Shown one piece after another: positions 28,998-38,700 of a DNA stretch of 64,000 nucleotides (positions are counted from its first letter, which is position 1; each line of letters begins with the position of its first letter). A model generated the notes under the pieces. That model was not told where the DNA came from. It saw nothing but the letters and a program-made list of their open reading frames with translations, and did not search any database. The stretch is from contig JAUXRX010000007.1 in the NCBI GenBank assembly GCA_030681645.1, positions 62,001 to 126,000 of the forward strand, read 5' to 3'. The position numbers and the translations under genes are program-made. The DNA comes from Archangium sp. (GTDB lineage Bacteria > Myxococcota > Myxococcia > Myxococcales > Myxococcaceae).

Positions 28998-29618
28998 ATG
29001 GCCCGTCCCCCCAGGTCGAAGAAGCCCACCGATGCAGAGCCTGCCGAGCAGGCCACGGATCTCGCGCCGGTGGTGGGGAAGAACCTGAAGCGGCTGCGCA
29101 CCGAGCGAGGCCTGTCGTTGGAGCGTCTGGCGCAGTCGTCCGGCGTCTCGCGCGCCATGCTGGGCCAGGTCGAGCTGGGCCAGAGCGCGCCCACCATCAA
29201 CGTGCTGTGGAAGATGGCGCGCGCCCTCGACGTGCCGTTCTCGGCGTTGATCACCAGCAACCAGACCAGCGGCGCGAAGGTGCTGCGCAGCGAGGCCGCC
29301 AAGCGCCTCATGTCGAGCGACGGCTCGTTCCAGTCGCGCGCCCTCTTTCCCTTCGACGAGCCGCGCCGGGTCGAGTTCTACGAGCTCAAGCTCAGCGCGA
29401 AGGGCGTGGAGAAGGCCGAGGCGCACGCGCCCGGGACGACGGAGAACCTGGTGGTGGCGAAGGGCCAGGTGGAGATCGTGGTGGGGGCCGAGACGCACGA
29501 CCTCGAGGCGGGCGATGCGATCCTGTTCGAGGCAGATCAGCCTCACGTGTATCGGAACGCGGGCAGCGGCGAGGCGGTGCTCTACCTGGTGATGACCTAC
29601 GCCGAGCAGGTCGGCTGA
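28998..29618 (+). CDS. XRE-family transcriptional regulator with cupin sensor domain
   Basis: A 206-aa DNA-binding regulator. The XRE helix-turn-helix occupies ~27-82 (LKRLRTERGLSLERLAQSSGVSRAMLGQVE, with SAPTINVLWKMARALDVP completing the fold). A cupin_2 domain occupies ~120-204 (VVAKGQVEIVVGAE, DAILFEADQPHVYRN) and probably binds a small ligand. Family members usually control amino-acid, polyamine or sugar metabolism genes nearby; no obvious target is adjacent here. ATG 28998 is chosen; upstream in-frame sequence is repeat-like. The palindrome at 28930 could be its operator. Confidence 0.9.
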   Translation: MARPPRSKKPTDAEPAEQATDLAPVVGKNLKRLRTERGLSLERLAQSSGVSRAMLGQVELGQSAPTINVLWKMARALDVPFSALITSNQTSGAKVLRSEAAKRLMSSDGSFQSRALFPFDEPRRVEFYELKLSAKGVEKAEAHAPGTTENLVVAKGQVEIVVGAETHDLEAGDAILFEADQPHVYRNAGSGEAVLYLVMTYAEQVG

Positions 29619-29695
29619 GAAGAGGCTGTTCGGCCAACTGAATTTACATCTCGCGCGCAGGGCCCCCGGCTCAACGGCACCGACAATGAGGTGTC

Positions 29696-30634
29696 ATGAA
29701 CGTCACCTCCCGGCAGCCGGTCCTCAGCCTCGGTACCTCGAGCCCTCGCGTGAAGGCCCTGGAACAGAAGCTCAAGAAGCTCGGCCACCTCGAGGGCCCG
29801 GTGGACGATCGTTTCGACGCCCGCACCGCGGCGGCCGTGAGCAGGTACAAGCGCGCCAACGACTGGGGCAACAGCAAGCCGCGCGTCGGTCAGCGCATGG
29901 CGGTTGCGCTCAATCTCCCTGAACAGAAGTCGCACCAGGCGCTCAAGGGTGCGTCGTACAACTGCCGCATCGGCCGCAACCCCGAGGTGGTGGCCAGGAC
30001 GGTCAGCCACTTCGCCCGGAGCCGCAAGCTCGACTTCATTCAGCTGCAGGAGATCAGCGGCTACCACCGCGCGCTCGAGAACATCCCCGGGTACAAGCTC
30101 ATCACCTTCCCCGGCTCGAAGGATCACGGCGAGACCGGCGTGCTGGTGCGCGACACCCTCGAGACGAAGAACGCCAGGTCGATCGAAGCCGACGTCGGCT
30201 GGACCAACGTGCACGGCCGCCCCGCTCAACCGCGCGCTGCCACCTCGGTGCGCATCGCCGGCTGGCTGCAGGTCGCGTCGATTCACGCGCCCCCGGGGAT
30301 CGACTTCAAGGACGGCCGCGCGATCGGACCGGAGCAGCGGGTGAAGTCCTACCAGTCACTCACCCGCAAGCTGGCCGCGGCAGCCGAGCGCCAGCAGGCA
30401 CGCAACCCTGACGTGGCGGTGCTCTACGGCGGTGATTGGAACGAAGGCGCGCGGACCATGGGGCCCGGCTCGCCGGCGTGGCTGGCGGCCCAGGCCGGAA
30501 TGAAGAAGTACGCGACCGGCGGCATCGACTGGGAAATGGCGCGCGGCGCCCGCCTCGCCCAGGTGAAGCACGGTCCCCGCTTTGGTTCGGATCACCCGCT
30601 GGTGACGTTCACCATCACCCACGACCGGCGCTGA
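29696..30634 (+). CDS. Peptidoglycan-binding domain fused to endonuclease/exonuclease/phosphatase domain
   Basis: A 312-aa protein. Residues ~8-75 form a PG_binding_1 repeat (SPRVKALEQKLKKLGHLEGPVDDRFDARTAAAV). Residues ~85-310 form an EEP (DNase I/exonuclease III-like) domain with FIQLQEISG (metal-binding Glu), GGDWNEG (Asp/Asn) and GSDHPLVTF (catalytic Asp-His). The EEP enzyme could cleave nucleic acid or a phosphodiester/phospholipid. No signal peptide is visible, so if it acts on the wall it leaves the cell by another route. The ATG has GAGG upstream. Its stop and that of the convergent rimO lie in one palindrome. Confidence 0.85.
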   Translation: MNVTSRQPVLSLGTSSPRVKALEQKLKKLGHLEGPVDDRFDARTAAAVSRYKRANDWGNSKPRVGQRMAVALNLPEQKSHQALKGASYNCRIGRNPEVVARTVSHFARSRKLDFIQLQEISGYHRALENIPGYKLITFPGSKDHGETGVLVRDTLETKNARSIEADVGWTNVHGRPAQPRAATSVRIAGWLQVASIHAPPGIDFKDGRAIGPEQRVKSYQSLTRKLAAAAERQQARNPDVAVLYGGDWNEGARTMGPGSPAWLAAQAGMKKYATGGIDWEMARGARLAQVKHGPRFGSDHPLVTFTITHDRR

Positions 30635-30648
30635 AGGACCTTCAGCGC
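30628..30648. terminator. Palindrome spanning both stop codons of convergent genes
   Basis: GCGCTGAAGG and CCTTCAGCGC are perfect 10-bp arms around a single base. The left arm contains the TGA of the EEP gene and the right arm contains the TCA complement of the rimO stop. A shared RNA hairpin could end both transcripts, although no T-run follows. Confidence 0.4.
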
Positions 30649-32096
30649 GGTGCGAGCCAGGTCGGCGGGCTGACGATCTTCTCGCCGCCCCGCACGTGCG
30701 CCGGGACCTCGCTGCGCGCCGTGTGACGGCGCTGCTTCGGGTCCTGCCGGGCGATCACCCGGCCCACGAGATCGTAGTCGTGCGCCTCGGTCACCTCGAT
30801 GGTGACCAGCTCGCCCGGGTACGCCATGCCGTCGTTGATGTAGACGTTGCCGTCGATCTCCGGTGCCTGGCCCTGGTGCCGGCCCACCAGCAGCAGGTCG
30901 GTCTCGGGGCTGCGGCCTTCCACCAGCACCTCGAGCGTGGTGCCCACGAGCTTCTTGTTCTGCTCGCGGCTGATCCGCTTCTGGATCGCCATGATCTCGC
31001 GCCAGCGCCGCTCGATGGTGCGCTTCGGCACCTTGTTCTCCATCTCGAACGCGGGCGTGCCCTCTTCGTCAGAGTACTGGAAGACGCCGAGCCGCTCGAA
31101 GCGCTGCTCCTTCACGAAGTCCTTCAGGATCTCGAAGTCTTCCTCGGTCTCGCCGGGCAGCCCGACGATCATCGAGGTGCGGAAGGACAACCCGTCGACG
31201 CGCGCCCGGATCTTGTGGACGAGCTCCTTCAGGAAGGTCGACTCGCGGCCGCGCTTCATCGAGCGCAGCAGGCGATCGCTGGCGTGCTGCAGCGGCATGT
31301 CGAGGTACTTCGCGATCTTCTTCTCGGTCGCCATCACCTCGATGAGCTCATCGGGGAACACGCGCGGGTACGCGTAGTGCAGGCGGATCCAGTGCACGTC
31401 GACCTTCACCAGCGCGCGCAGCAGGTCGTGCAGCTTCGGCTTGCCCGGCAGATCGTGCCCGTAGGCGGTCAGGTCCTGCGCCACCAGGTTGAGCTCCATC
31501 ACGCCCTGGTCGGCCAGCTGCTCAGCCTCCTTCACGATGTCGGCGATGGGCCGCGAGCGCTGCAGGCCGCGCAGCTTGGGGATGATGCAGAACGCGCACT
31601 TGTTGTCGCAGCCCTCGGAGATCTTCAGGTACGCGGTGTACCCGGGCATCGAGTTCACCTTCGGCACCGACGCGCTGTGGATGTACTCGGGGTCGGGGAT
31701 CACCTGGCGCGGGCTCGCTTCGGCCGCGAGCAGGTCGCCGATCTGCACGTAGGCGCTGGTGCCCAGGAAGTGATCGACCTCGGGCAGGTCTTTCACCAGC
31801 GCTTCGCCGTGCCGCTGCACCAGGCAGCCGGTGACGACCAGCGTGCTGCAGCTGCCCGTCTTCTTGAACTCGGCCATCTCGAGGATGCTGTCGACCGATT
31901 CCTTCTCGGCGGCCTTGAGGAAGGCGCAGGTGTTCACCACGATCACGTCGGCGCCCTCGGGCTCCTGCACCAGGTGGTAGCCCTTGTGCTGCAGCGAGCC
32001 GAGCATGACCTCGCTGTCGACCCGGTTCTTCGGGCACCCGAGCGTCATCATGTAGAGGTTCTTCTTCGAGGCGGCCTTGCCGGTGGTCTTCTTCAC
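30642..32096 (-). CDS. rimO: Ribosomal protein S12 methylthiotransferase RimO
   Basis: Radical-SAM enzyme that adds a methylthio group to the conserved Asp of ribosomal protein S12. The 484-aa protein has the N-terminal UPF0004 domain with its three cluster Cys ([21 protein letters not shown]), the radical-SAM CxxxCxxC in GCDNKCAFC (~170), and a C-terminal TRAM domain. RimO rather than MiaB is indicated by the [18 protein letters not shown] start and the [14 protein letters not shown] block. A ~20-residue Lys-rich extension precedes the core. The GTG start at 32096 overlaps the upstream gene by 4 bp (GTGA). Confidence 0.93.
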   Translation of the reverse strand: MKKTTGKAASKKNLYMMTLGCPKNRVDSEVMLGSLQHKGYHLVQEPEGADVIVVNTCAFLKAAEKESVDSILEMAEFKKTGSCSTLVVTGCLVQRHGEALVKDLPEVDHFLGTSAYVQIGDLLAAEASPRQVIPDPEYIHSASVPKVNSMPGYTAYLKISEGCDNKCAFCIIPKLRGLQRSRPIADIVKEAEQLADQGVMELNLVAQDLTAYGHDLPGKPKLHDLLRALVKVDVHWIRLHYAYPRVFPDELIEVMATEKKIAKYLDMPLQHASDRLLRSMKRGRESTFLKELVHKIRARVDGLSFRTSMIVGLPGETEEDFEILKDFVKEQRFERLGVFQYSDEEGTPAFEMENKVPKRTIERRWREIMAIQKRISREQNKKLVGTTLEVLVEGRSPETDLLLVGRHQGQAPEIDGNVYINDGMAYPGELVTIEVTEAHDYDLVGRVIARQDPKQRRHTARSEVPAHVRGGEKIVSPPTWLAPR

Positions 32097-33190
32097 TGGT
32101 TCATCCCCAGTTCGCTGCGCTCGAAGTGATCCACCGTCCACGTGAAGTGGTGGGTGGTGCCGCTGGTGTAGGCGATCTCGAGCGAGCCCGTGGCGTCGAG
32201 CTCGAGCCGCATCGCCTTGCCCAGCTTGCACGTCGCCGCGGGCCACTCGAGCACGCGGCTCGCCACGCGATCCTTCGTCACGTACATCGCCATGCGCAGC
32301 TCGTTCTCGGAGACGCAGGTGTCCTTCACGTAGGGGTTCTTGCCCGTGAGGATGGTGAAGATGGGGCGGTTGTCGTTGAGCACCAGGCGCACCGCGGGCA
32401 GCGCGACCGAGGCGGGCGGAATGGCGGTCTCACCGGCGATCAGGTGGGCCAGCGTGTCGGCGGTGAACGACTCGTCGCCCAGCGCCCAGGTGGGGTAGTG
32501 CAGCTTCGAGTACCCCAGCCAGCCCGTCTCTCTCGCCTCGAGGCCTTCCACGTCGGCCGTGGGCGTCAGCTTGAGGTTCTTGCGCAGCTCGTCGGGCAGG
32601 CGCGTGGGGCCACCCGCCATGTCGCCCGTGGGGCACGAGGTGATCTTCGACGGCTCCCCGCCTTCCATGTCGACGTCGGCGTAGTCGACGCAGATCGACA
32701 GCGCGAGCTGCTTGAAGGCCTGGAAGCGGGGCAGGGCGCGGGCGGGCACGGCCACCTCGAGCGCGTACCCGGTCTTGCTCGGCTTCACGGCCGACTTCAC
32801 CAGCGCCTGCGCGAAGGCCGGGGCGCCGATGTCGGCGGGCGCGTCGCGCAGCCCGTCGTTGCCGAAGCGGTAGACCACGCCCTTGGCGGTGGTGCCCGAG
32901 TCGGGGAAGAACAGGGTCACGTCGAGCTGGTCTTCGCCCAGCAGCTTGTCGTCGGTGACGGTGATGCCGAGGAAGAGGGTGTCTTTGCGGAAGCTCGCCT
33001 TGAGGCGGACGCCCGACGACGAGCCGCTCGCCGACTCGGGCATCTTGAAGTCCTGCGCGGGCGCGAGGTCCTTCAGCTCGCCGTCGATCTTCGGCTCCTT
33101 GCCCAGGGTGGGCAGGGCCTTGATGGGCTTCTCGGCGTTGGGGGCAGGGGCGGCGGTCAGCAATGCGGTCAGGCAGGTGGTGAGCAACAT
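32093..33190 (-). CDS. Hypothetical exported protein with CBM9-like N-terminal region
   Basis: A 365-aa protein with a signal peptide ([19 protein letters not shown]). [15 protein letters not shown] near residue 35 and [17 protein letters not shown] near 67 resemble the start of carbohydrate-binding module 9-like beta-sandwiches. The C-terminal half has no recognised family and holds a few Cys pairs. It may bind sugars or envelope polymers in the periplasm. Its stop overlaps the rimO start, so the two are co-translated, though a functional link is not evident. Confidence 0.75.
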   Translation of the reverse strand: MLLTTCLTALLTAAPAPNAEKPIKALPTLGKEPKIDGELKDLAPAQDFKMPESASGSSSGVRLKASFRKDTLFLGITVTDDKLLGEDQLDVTLFFPDSGTTAKGVVYRFGNDGLRDAPADIGAPAFAQALVKSAVKPSKTGYALEVAVPARALPRFQAFKQLALSICVDYADVDMEGGEPSKITSCPTGDMAGGPTRLPDELRKNLKLTPTADVEGLEARETGWLGYSKLHYPTWALGDESFTADTLAHLIAGETAIPPASVALPAVRLVLNDNRPIFTILTGKNPYVKDTCVSENELRMAMYVTKDRVASRVLEWPAATCKLGKAMRLELDATGSLEIAYTSGTTHHFTWTVDHFERSELGMNQ

Positions 33191-33235
33191 CGTGCGGCGG
33201 CCCTAGCACAGGCCATGCCGGTTGCGACAGGCGCC

Positions 33236-33562
33236 CTACCCGAGCAACTGCTCGAAAGCCTGAGGCCCCGCGAGGGAGAGGAGCCCCGCCGCAGCCAGGA
33301 TCGCCAGCGAGATGACGAGGATCTGCTTCCGTTCCTCCTCGACCTGCTCCCCGGCCTTGAGGCGCGGCCCGAGCCTGCCGGCGCGCACCACGTACTGAGA
33401 CAGCGCCGAGGCGCTGAGGAACATCGTCGCGAGGAACCAGATGAGCTGCGGCTGGCGGCTGAAGTCGATGCCCAGCCCGGGAATGGCGATGCGGATGATC
33501 GCGCTGAACATCACCACGCCTTCGAGCACTGCGAGGATGAGCAGGTGTCTCTGGGGAATCAT
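33236..33562 (-). CDS. Small integral membrane protein, hypothetical
   Basis: A 108-aa protein with three hydrophobic helices (~5-28, ~38-56 and ~84-103) and a charged loop (RLGPRLKAGEQVEEERKQ) between the second and third. No family recognised. Eleven bp downstream of the RNase J gene on the same strand, so probably co-transcribed with it. Confidence 0.7.
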   Translation of the reverse strand: MIPQRHLLILAVLEGVVMFSAIIRIAIPGLGIDFSRQPQLIWFLATMFLSASALSQYVVRAGRLGPRLKAGEQVEEERKQILVISLAILAAAGLLSLAGPQAFEQLLG

Positions 33563-33573
33563 GGCGCCGGAGG

Positions 33574-35220
33574 TTACGGCAATCGGACCACGATGGGCAC
33601 GACTGTCGGCCGCGTGCCGAGCAGCTGCTTGAAGCTCTTCCGCACGCCCCTGATCAGCTCTTCGCGCACCCGGGCGTCATCGCAGCGCATCGCCTCGGAC
33701 AGGTAGTCGAGCGCCGTGCGCGCGTTCTCGGTGGCCAGCGGGAGCGCGGCGAACTCGTCACCCTGCAGCGCCTGGCCCTGGAGCACCGGCCCGTTGAGGA
33801 TCCGCCCCGACCCGAGCTGCAGCACCACCACGGCGATCACCAGGCCTGACTCGGCGAGATACCTGCGTTCCTGCAGCGCCGCCTCGCTCACCGGGGCCAC
33901 GCCTTCGCGGCGCATGAGGTGCCGCCCCGCGGGCACGCGGCCCATGGTGCGCGCCCCTTCGCTGTCGAAGCCGAGCACGTCGCCGTCGGCGGCGAGGAAG
34001 AGCTGGGAATCGGTGAGCCCGACCTCCTTCGCCAGCGCGAGGTGGCCGTGCAGGTGGCGGAGCTCGCCGTGAATGGGCACGAAGTGGCGCGGCTTGACCA
34101 CCTCGAGCACGCGCCGTTGTTCGTCGCGCGAGGCGTGCCCCGAGACGTGAATGCCCGGCTCGGTGCTGCTGGTGATCACCTTCACGCCGCGCGCGAGCAG
34201 CCGGTTGATGAGCCCGCTCACCTCCGACTCGTTCCCGGGGATGGTTCGCGAGCTCAAGATGACGGTGTCGGTCGGCTCGAGGCGGAGCGGCCCCGGATCG
34301 GGGCTGAGCAGCCCGCTGAGCGCCGAGCGGGGCTCGGCCTGGGCGCCGGTGCAGAGGATGAGCAGCTGCGAGCCGGGGATCATCGGCGCCGCCTCGAAGG
34401 GCACCAGCACGTCTTTGTACTGCTCGAGGATGCCGACCGACTGCGCGAGCTCGACGTTGCGCTGGAGGCTTCGGCCCAGCAGCAGCACGCGCCGGCCGAA
34501 CTGGCGGGCGAGCTCGACGGCGTGGCGCACCCGGTGGAGGTGCGAGCCGAACATCGCGATCACCACGCGCCCCTTCGTGGTGCCCAGGATGCGCTCGAAG
34601 GCCTCGCGCACCACCCGCTCGCTGCCGGTCCACCCCGGGACCTCGGCGTTGGTGGAATCGGAGAGGAGCACCGACACGCCCTCGTCTCCGAGCTCGCCCA
34701 TGCGATCGAGATCGGTGAGCTGGCCGTCGATGGGCATGCCGTCGAGCTTGAAGTCGCCGGTGTGGATCGCGGTGGCCACGGGCGTCTTCACCATCAGGCC
34801 CACCGCGTCGGGCACCGAGTGGGCCACGCGCAGCGGCTCGATGATGAACGACTCGCCGACGGTGAAGCGCTCGCGCGGCGCCATCTCGCGCAGGTCGCCC
34901 TTGATGCCCGCCTCGGTCAGGCGGTGCCGCGCCATGGCGAGGGTGAAGGGCGTGCCGTAGACGGGCACGTTCACCTCGCGCAGGAGCCACTGCAGCGCGC
35001 CGATGTGATCCTCGTGGGCGTGGGTGAGCACGATGCCCTTGAGTGACTCGGCCGCGGCCTTGAGCCAGGTGAAGTCGGGGAGCACCACGTCGACGCCGGG
35101 CTGATCTCCCCGGGGGAACATGAGGCCGCAGTCGATCAGGATCCGCTCGCCCGCGTGCTCGAGGACCATGGTGTTCATTCCGACTTCGCCCAGGCCCCCG
35201 AGGGGAATCACTTTCAACAT
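33574..35220 (-). CDS. rnj: Ribonuclease J
   Basis: A 548-aa metallo-beta-lactamase/beta-CASP ribonuclease with 5'-3' exo- and endonuclease activity in mRNA decay and rRNA maturation. The zinc site is THAHEDHIG (His67, His69, Asp71, His72), with later ligands in IHTGDFKLD and LSDSTNAEVPG. The beta-CASP block includes SSRTIPGNE and VSGHASRDEQ. The PIHGELRHLHGH segment and a C-terminal ~100-aa domain are typical of RNase J. The ATG at 35220 starts MLKVIPLGGLGEVGMN, the normal family N-terminus. Followed closely by the small membrane protein gene. Confidence 0.95.
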   Translation of the reverse strand: MLKVIPLGGLGEVGMNTMVLEHAGERILIDCGLMFPRGDQPGVDVVLPDFTWLKAAAESLKGIVLTHAHEDHIGALQWLLREVNVPVYGTPFTLAMARHRLTEAGIKGDLREMAPRERFTVGESFIIEPLRVAHSVPDAVGLMVKTPVATAIHTGDFKLDGMPIDGQLTDLDRMGELGDEGVSVLLSDSTNAEVPGWTGSERVVREAFERILGTTKGRVVIAMFGSHLHRVRHAVELARQFGRRVLLLGRSLQRNVELAQSVGILEQYKDVLVPFEAAPMIPGSQLLILCTGAQAEPRSALSGLLSPDPGPLRLEPTDTVILSSRTIPGNESEVSGLINRLLARGVKVITSSTEPGIHVSGHASRDEQRRVLEVVKPRHFVPIHGELRHLHGHLALAKEVGLTDSQLFLAADGDVLGFDSEGARTMGRVPAGRHLMRREGVAPVSEAALQERRYLAESGLVIAVVVLQLGSGRILNGPVLQGQALQGDEFAALPLATENARTALDYLSEAMRCDDARVREELIRGVRKSFKQLLGTRPTVVPIVVRLP

Positions 35221-35274
35221 CGTTGGGCGGACTCTACACAGGGCGGCGAACGGGGACGGCGTTAAGAGGGGCGA

Positions 35275-35706
35275 ATGAATTTTCGAACGATGCTCCTTCC
35301 GCCGCCTCCCTCGACGGCGGCCTCGGCGGGCCTGCTGCTCCTTCGAGGCTTCGCAGGGCTGGCGATGGCCTCGCATGGCTGGGGGAAGATCCAGGACCCC
35401 TTCCACTGGATGGACAAGGCCGACAGCCCGCCGCCTGCGGTCTTCCAGTTCCTGGCGGCGGTGGCGGAGTTCTTCGGTGGCCTGGGGCTCGCGGTGGGGT
35501 TGCTCTCGGTGATCGCGGCGTTCGGTATCACCTGCACGATGGTGGTGGCGATTCAGCATCACGTCGCGAAGGGTGACCCGTTCGGCAAGTGGGAACTCGC
35601 GGCGCTGTACCTGTGCATCAGCGTGCTGGTGCTGCTCGGGGGACCGGGCCGGTTCTCGCTCGATGCGTTGGTGCGGTCGCGGCTGGCAGCGACCCGGGCC
35701 GGCTGA
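35275..35706 (+). CDS. DoxX-family membrane protein
   Basis: A 143-aa inner-membrane protein with four helices. LRGFAGLAMASHGWGKIQDP in the first helix and AEFFGGLGLAVGLLS in the second are DoxX signatures. The family (DoxD/DoxX, MhqP/YfiD) is linked to quinone or thiol redox processes, but the function here is unknown. Divergent from RNase J with a 54-bp gap. The ATG has no strong Shine-Dalgarno. Confidence 0.85.
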   Translation: MNFRTMLLPPPPSTAASAGLLLLRGFAGLAMASHGWGKIQDPFHWMDKADSPPPAVFQFLAAVAEFFGGLGLAVGLLSVIAAFGITCTMVVAIQHHVAKGDPFGKWELAALYLCISVLVLLGGPGRFSLDALVRSRLAATRAG

Positions 35707-35728
35707 GCGTGTCGACTGGGAGGAAAAG

Positions 35729-35752
35729 GAGAAAGGGGACCCCCTTTTTTCC
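35729..35752. terminator. Rho-independent terminator between convergent DoxX and SNF2 genes
   Basis: AAAGGGG (35732-35738) and CCCCTTT (35741-35747) form a tight stem whose T-run continues to 35750 on the + strand. A-runs upstream (GGAAAAGGAGAAA) give a shorter T-run for the opposite transcript. Well placed 22 nt after the DoxX stop. Confidence 0.7.
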
Positions 35753-35753
35753 A

Positions 35754-38700
35754 TCACGCTGGCTTCGTGAGCAGGGCGATGAGTTCGTTCGTGTCGAGCT
35801 TGCCCGCGACGTTCTTGCCGCTGAGCACGCCGGCGATGAGCGTGCGCTTCTTCTCGTGCAGCGTGAGCATCTGCTCTTCCACGGTGCCCATGGCGATCAG
35901 CCGGTAGATGGTCACGGGCCGCTTCTGGCCGAGGCGGTGCGCGCGATCGGACGCCTGGTCTTCCACGGCCGGGTTCCACCACGGATCGAGGTGGATCACG
36001 TTCGTCGCGGCGGTGAGGTTCAGGCCCACGCCGCCCGCCTTGAGCGAGAGCAGGAAGACGGGCGCGTTGCCGTCCTGGAACTCGCGGATGCGTTCGGTGC
36101 GCACCTTGCGCGCGGTGCTGCCGTCGAGCTCGACGTACCCGATGCCCCGCTCGTCGAGCGCTTCCCGCACCAGCGCCAGGTGCGAGGTGAACTGGCTGAA
36201 GACGAGCGTGCGTTGCCCTTCGGCGCGCAGCTCGTCGAGCAGCTCCATCAGGCGGCTCAGCTTCGACGACACCACCTGCGAGGTCGCCACGTGCAGCCTG
36301 GGGTGTGAGGCCACCAGCCGCAGCCGGGTGAGCAGCGCCAGCACCTGCACGCGGCGCTCCTGGTCCTTCATGTCCTTCTTCGGCGTCTTCAGGTCCGACA
36401 GCGCGGCGAGGCGGGTGTCTTCGTAGAGCTCCCACTCGGCAGTGGAGAGCACCACCGGCACCCGCACCTCGGTGCGCGAGGGCAGCTCGGTCTCGACCTC
36501 GGCCTTGGTGCGGCGCAGCAGGAAGGGCTCGATCACCCGCGCGAGCGCCTCGCCCGCAGCGGGATCGATCTGTTTCTCGATGGGCAACGCGAAGCGCACG
36601 CGGAACGAGTCCCAGCTCGAGAGCAGGGGCGGGAAGACGAGCGCGAAGAGGCTCCACAGCTCACCCAGGTGGTTCTCGATGGGCGTGCCCGAGAGCGCCA
36701 CGCGGAAGCCGGCCTTGAGCGCCTTCGCGGCGAGGAAGCGCTGGGTGTGCGCGTTCTTGAGGTTCTGCGCCTCGTCGAACACCACCGTGGCGAACTCGCG
36801 GCTGGCGAGCTGTTTCGCGTCGCGCACGAGCAGGCCGTAGCTGACGACGAGCACGTCACCCGCGCCGAGCTGCTTCGTCCGATCCTTCAGCTCTGCATAG
36901 ACGTGCAGCTTCAGCGAAGGGGCGAAGCGCGCTGCCTCTTCCTGCCAGTTGAAGGCGACCGAGGTGGGCGCGACGACGAGGGCGGGCCCCTCGGACGAGC
37001 GCTCGAGCAGCAGCGCCAGCGCCTGGACCGTCTTCCCCAGGCCCATGTCGTCGGCGAGCACCGCGCCGGCTCCCATCGCGGCCAGCCGCGAGAGCCACTG
37101 GTAGCCCTCGACCTGGTACGGCCTCAGCTTCGCCTTCAGCCCGCGCGGGAGCTTCGGCTCGAGCTTCCTGGCCGCCTCGATCCGCTCGGCCAGCTTCTTC
37201 CACGCGGCGTCAGCCTCGAGCGTGGCGCCGGCGGCTTCCAGCGCGCGCAGGGCCTCGGTCGCGGCGGGGCCCACGAGCAGGCCGTGCTTCGTCGTCTGCA
37301 CGTGATCCGCGACGCGCTCCAGGTGCCGGCGCAGCACCTCGTTGAGCTCGACGTACGTGTGCGCCTCGACCTGCACCCACCGCGCCTTCCGCCGCGCGGC
37401 GTCGAGCAAGCGCGCCAGCTCCACGCGCTCGCCCTCGACGCTGAGCCCGCCCAGCACGCCGAACCACTCGAGGTCGTTCTTCACCGCGATCTTCAGCGCG
37501 CGGGGCCCGGTGCCACCGACGCTCCGCAGCGGTGTTCCCACCCACTCGAGCTCAGGAGGAATCGCGCGCCGCGAGCACGCATCGACCAGCGTGAGCACGT
37601 CTTCGGGGTGCTCGAAGCGGTAGTGAAAGGGCAGGTCGCCCGGCTCGGCCGCGGCGAGGGGCAGCTCGGCGCAGAGCGTGGTGGCGAAGGCGACCTCGGC
37701 CTTCAGATCGCGCACCGCGTGCACCGCCTTCTCGCCGCGGCGCAGGTGAACGTCGCGAGGCCCGTCACCTGGCAGCAGCGCGGGCCCGTCAGCGAGCGCG
37801 CGCACGCGCACCTCGAGCTCCACCGCGCCCTTCGGGCGTGCCTCGAGCCGGAGCACGGGGAGAATCGCGGGCGGCACGGACTCGCCCAGCACGCTGCGAG
37901 GCATCGCCACCGGCATGCGCTGCGCCCACTTCGACAGCGTCTCGAGCAGCGCCCCGTGGCTCTCGGGTGGGAAGAGCGCGTTTTCCTTCTGCAGCACGCC
38001 GAGCAGCTCGCGCAGCTCGGGCTTCACGTCGAGCAGCGTGAGGCGGCGTGGGCCTTCGTCCCAGAGGAAGAGCACCTCTTCCGGGCGCGCCTTCCGAACG
38101 CGATCGGCCAGGAACGGAGGCATCGCCGCGCCCTCGAGCCCCGCGCTCACCATCACCGAGCCGAGCCGGTCTTCCGCCACCAGCCCCACCTGCGCGCGCT
38201 CGATGCGCACGCCCAGCGACGGATCGCGCAGCAACACCACGCGGGGATGATCGATGAGGCCTTCGAGCAGGGCGCGTGAGACCGGCTCACCCGTCTCCGG
38301 CAGCAGCGGAGCCAGGCGCGAGTCGATCGCCGGCAGGCCGAACTCGTGCAACAGGTCCTTCCGGGTGAGGTGACGCTCGCCGACCCACGCGGTGATCTCG
38401 ATCTCTTCGGCCACGTCGAGGCGCCACGAGACCTCGGCCCCCTCGGCGACCGGCGTGCTCGTCTGCAGCGCCTTGTCCAGCGCAGCGAGCGTTCGATGCC
38501 ACGCAGGCCGCGCCAGCTCGCCCAGCTCCTTCTCCGGTGCAGTGCGCAACCACAGCAGCGCGGTGTCGATCGCCGCCAGCACGTGCACGCAGGGGCTCAT
38601 GCCGCAGGTGCAGTCGAAGCGCAGGGCGCCGGGCAGCAGGGTGAGCTTCACCTCGGCCCTTCCGAAGCCTCCGCCAGAGCGGAGCGCCTGCTCGGTGGGG

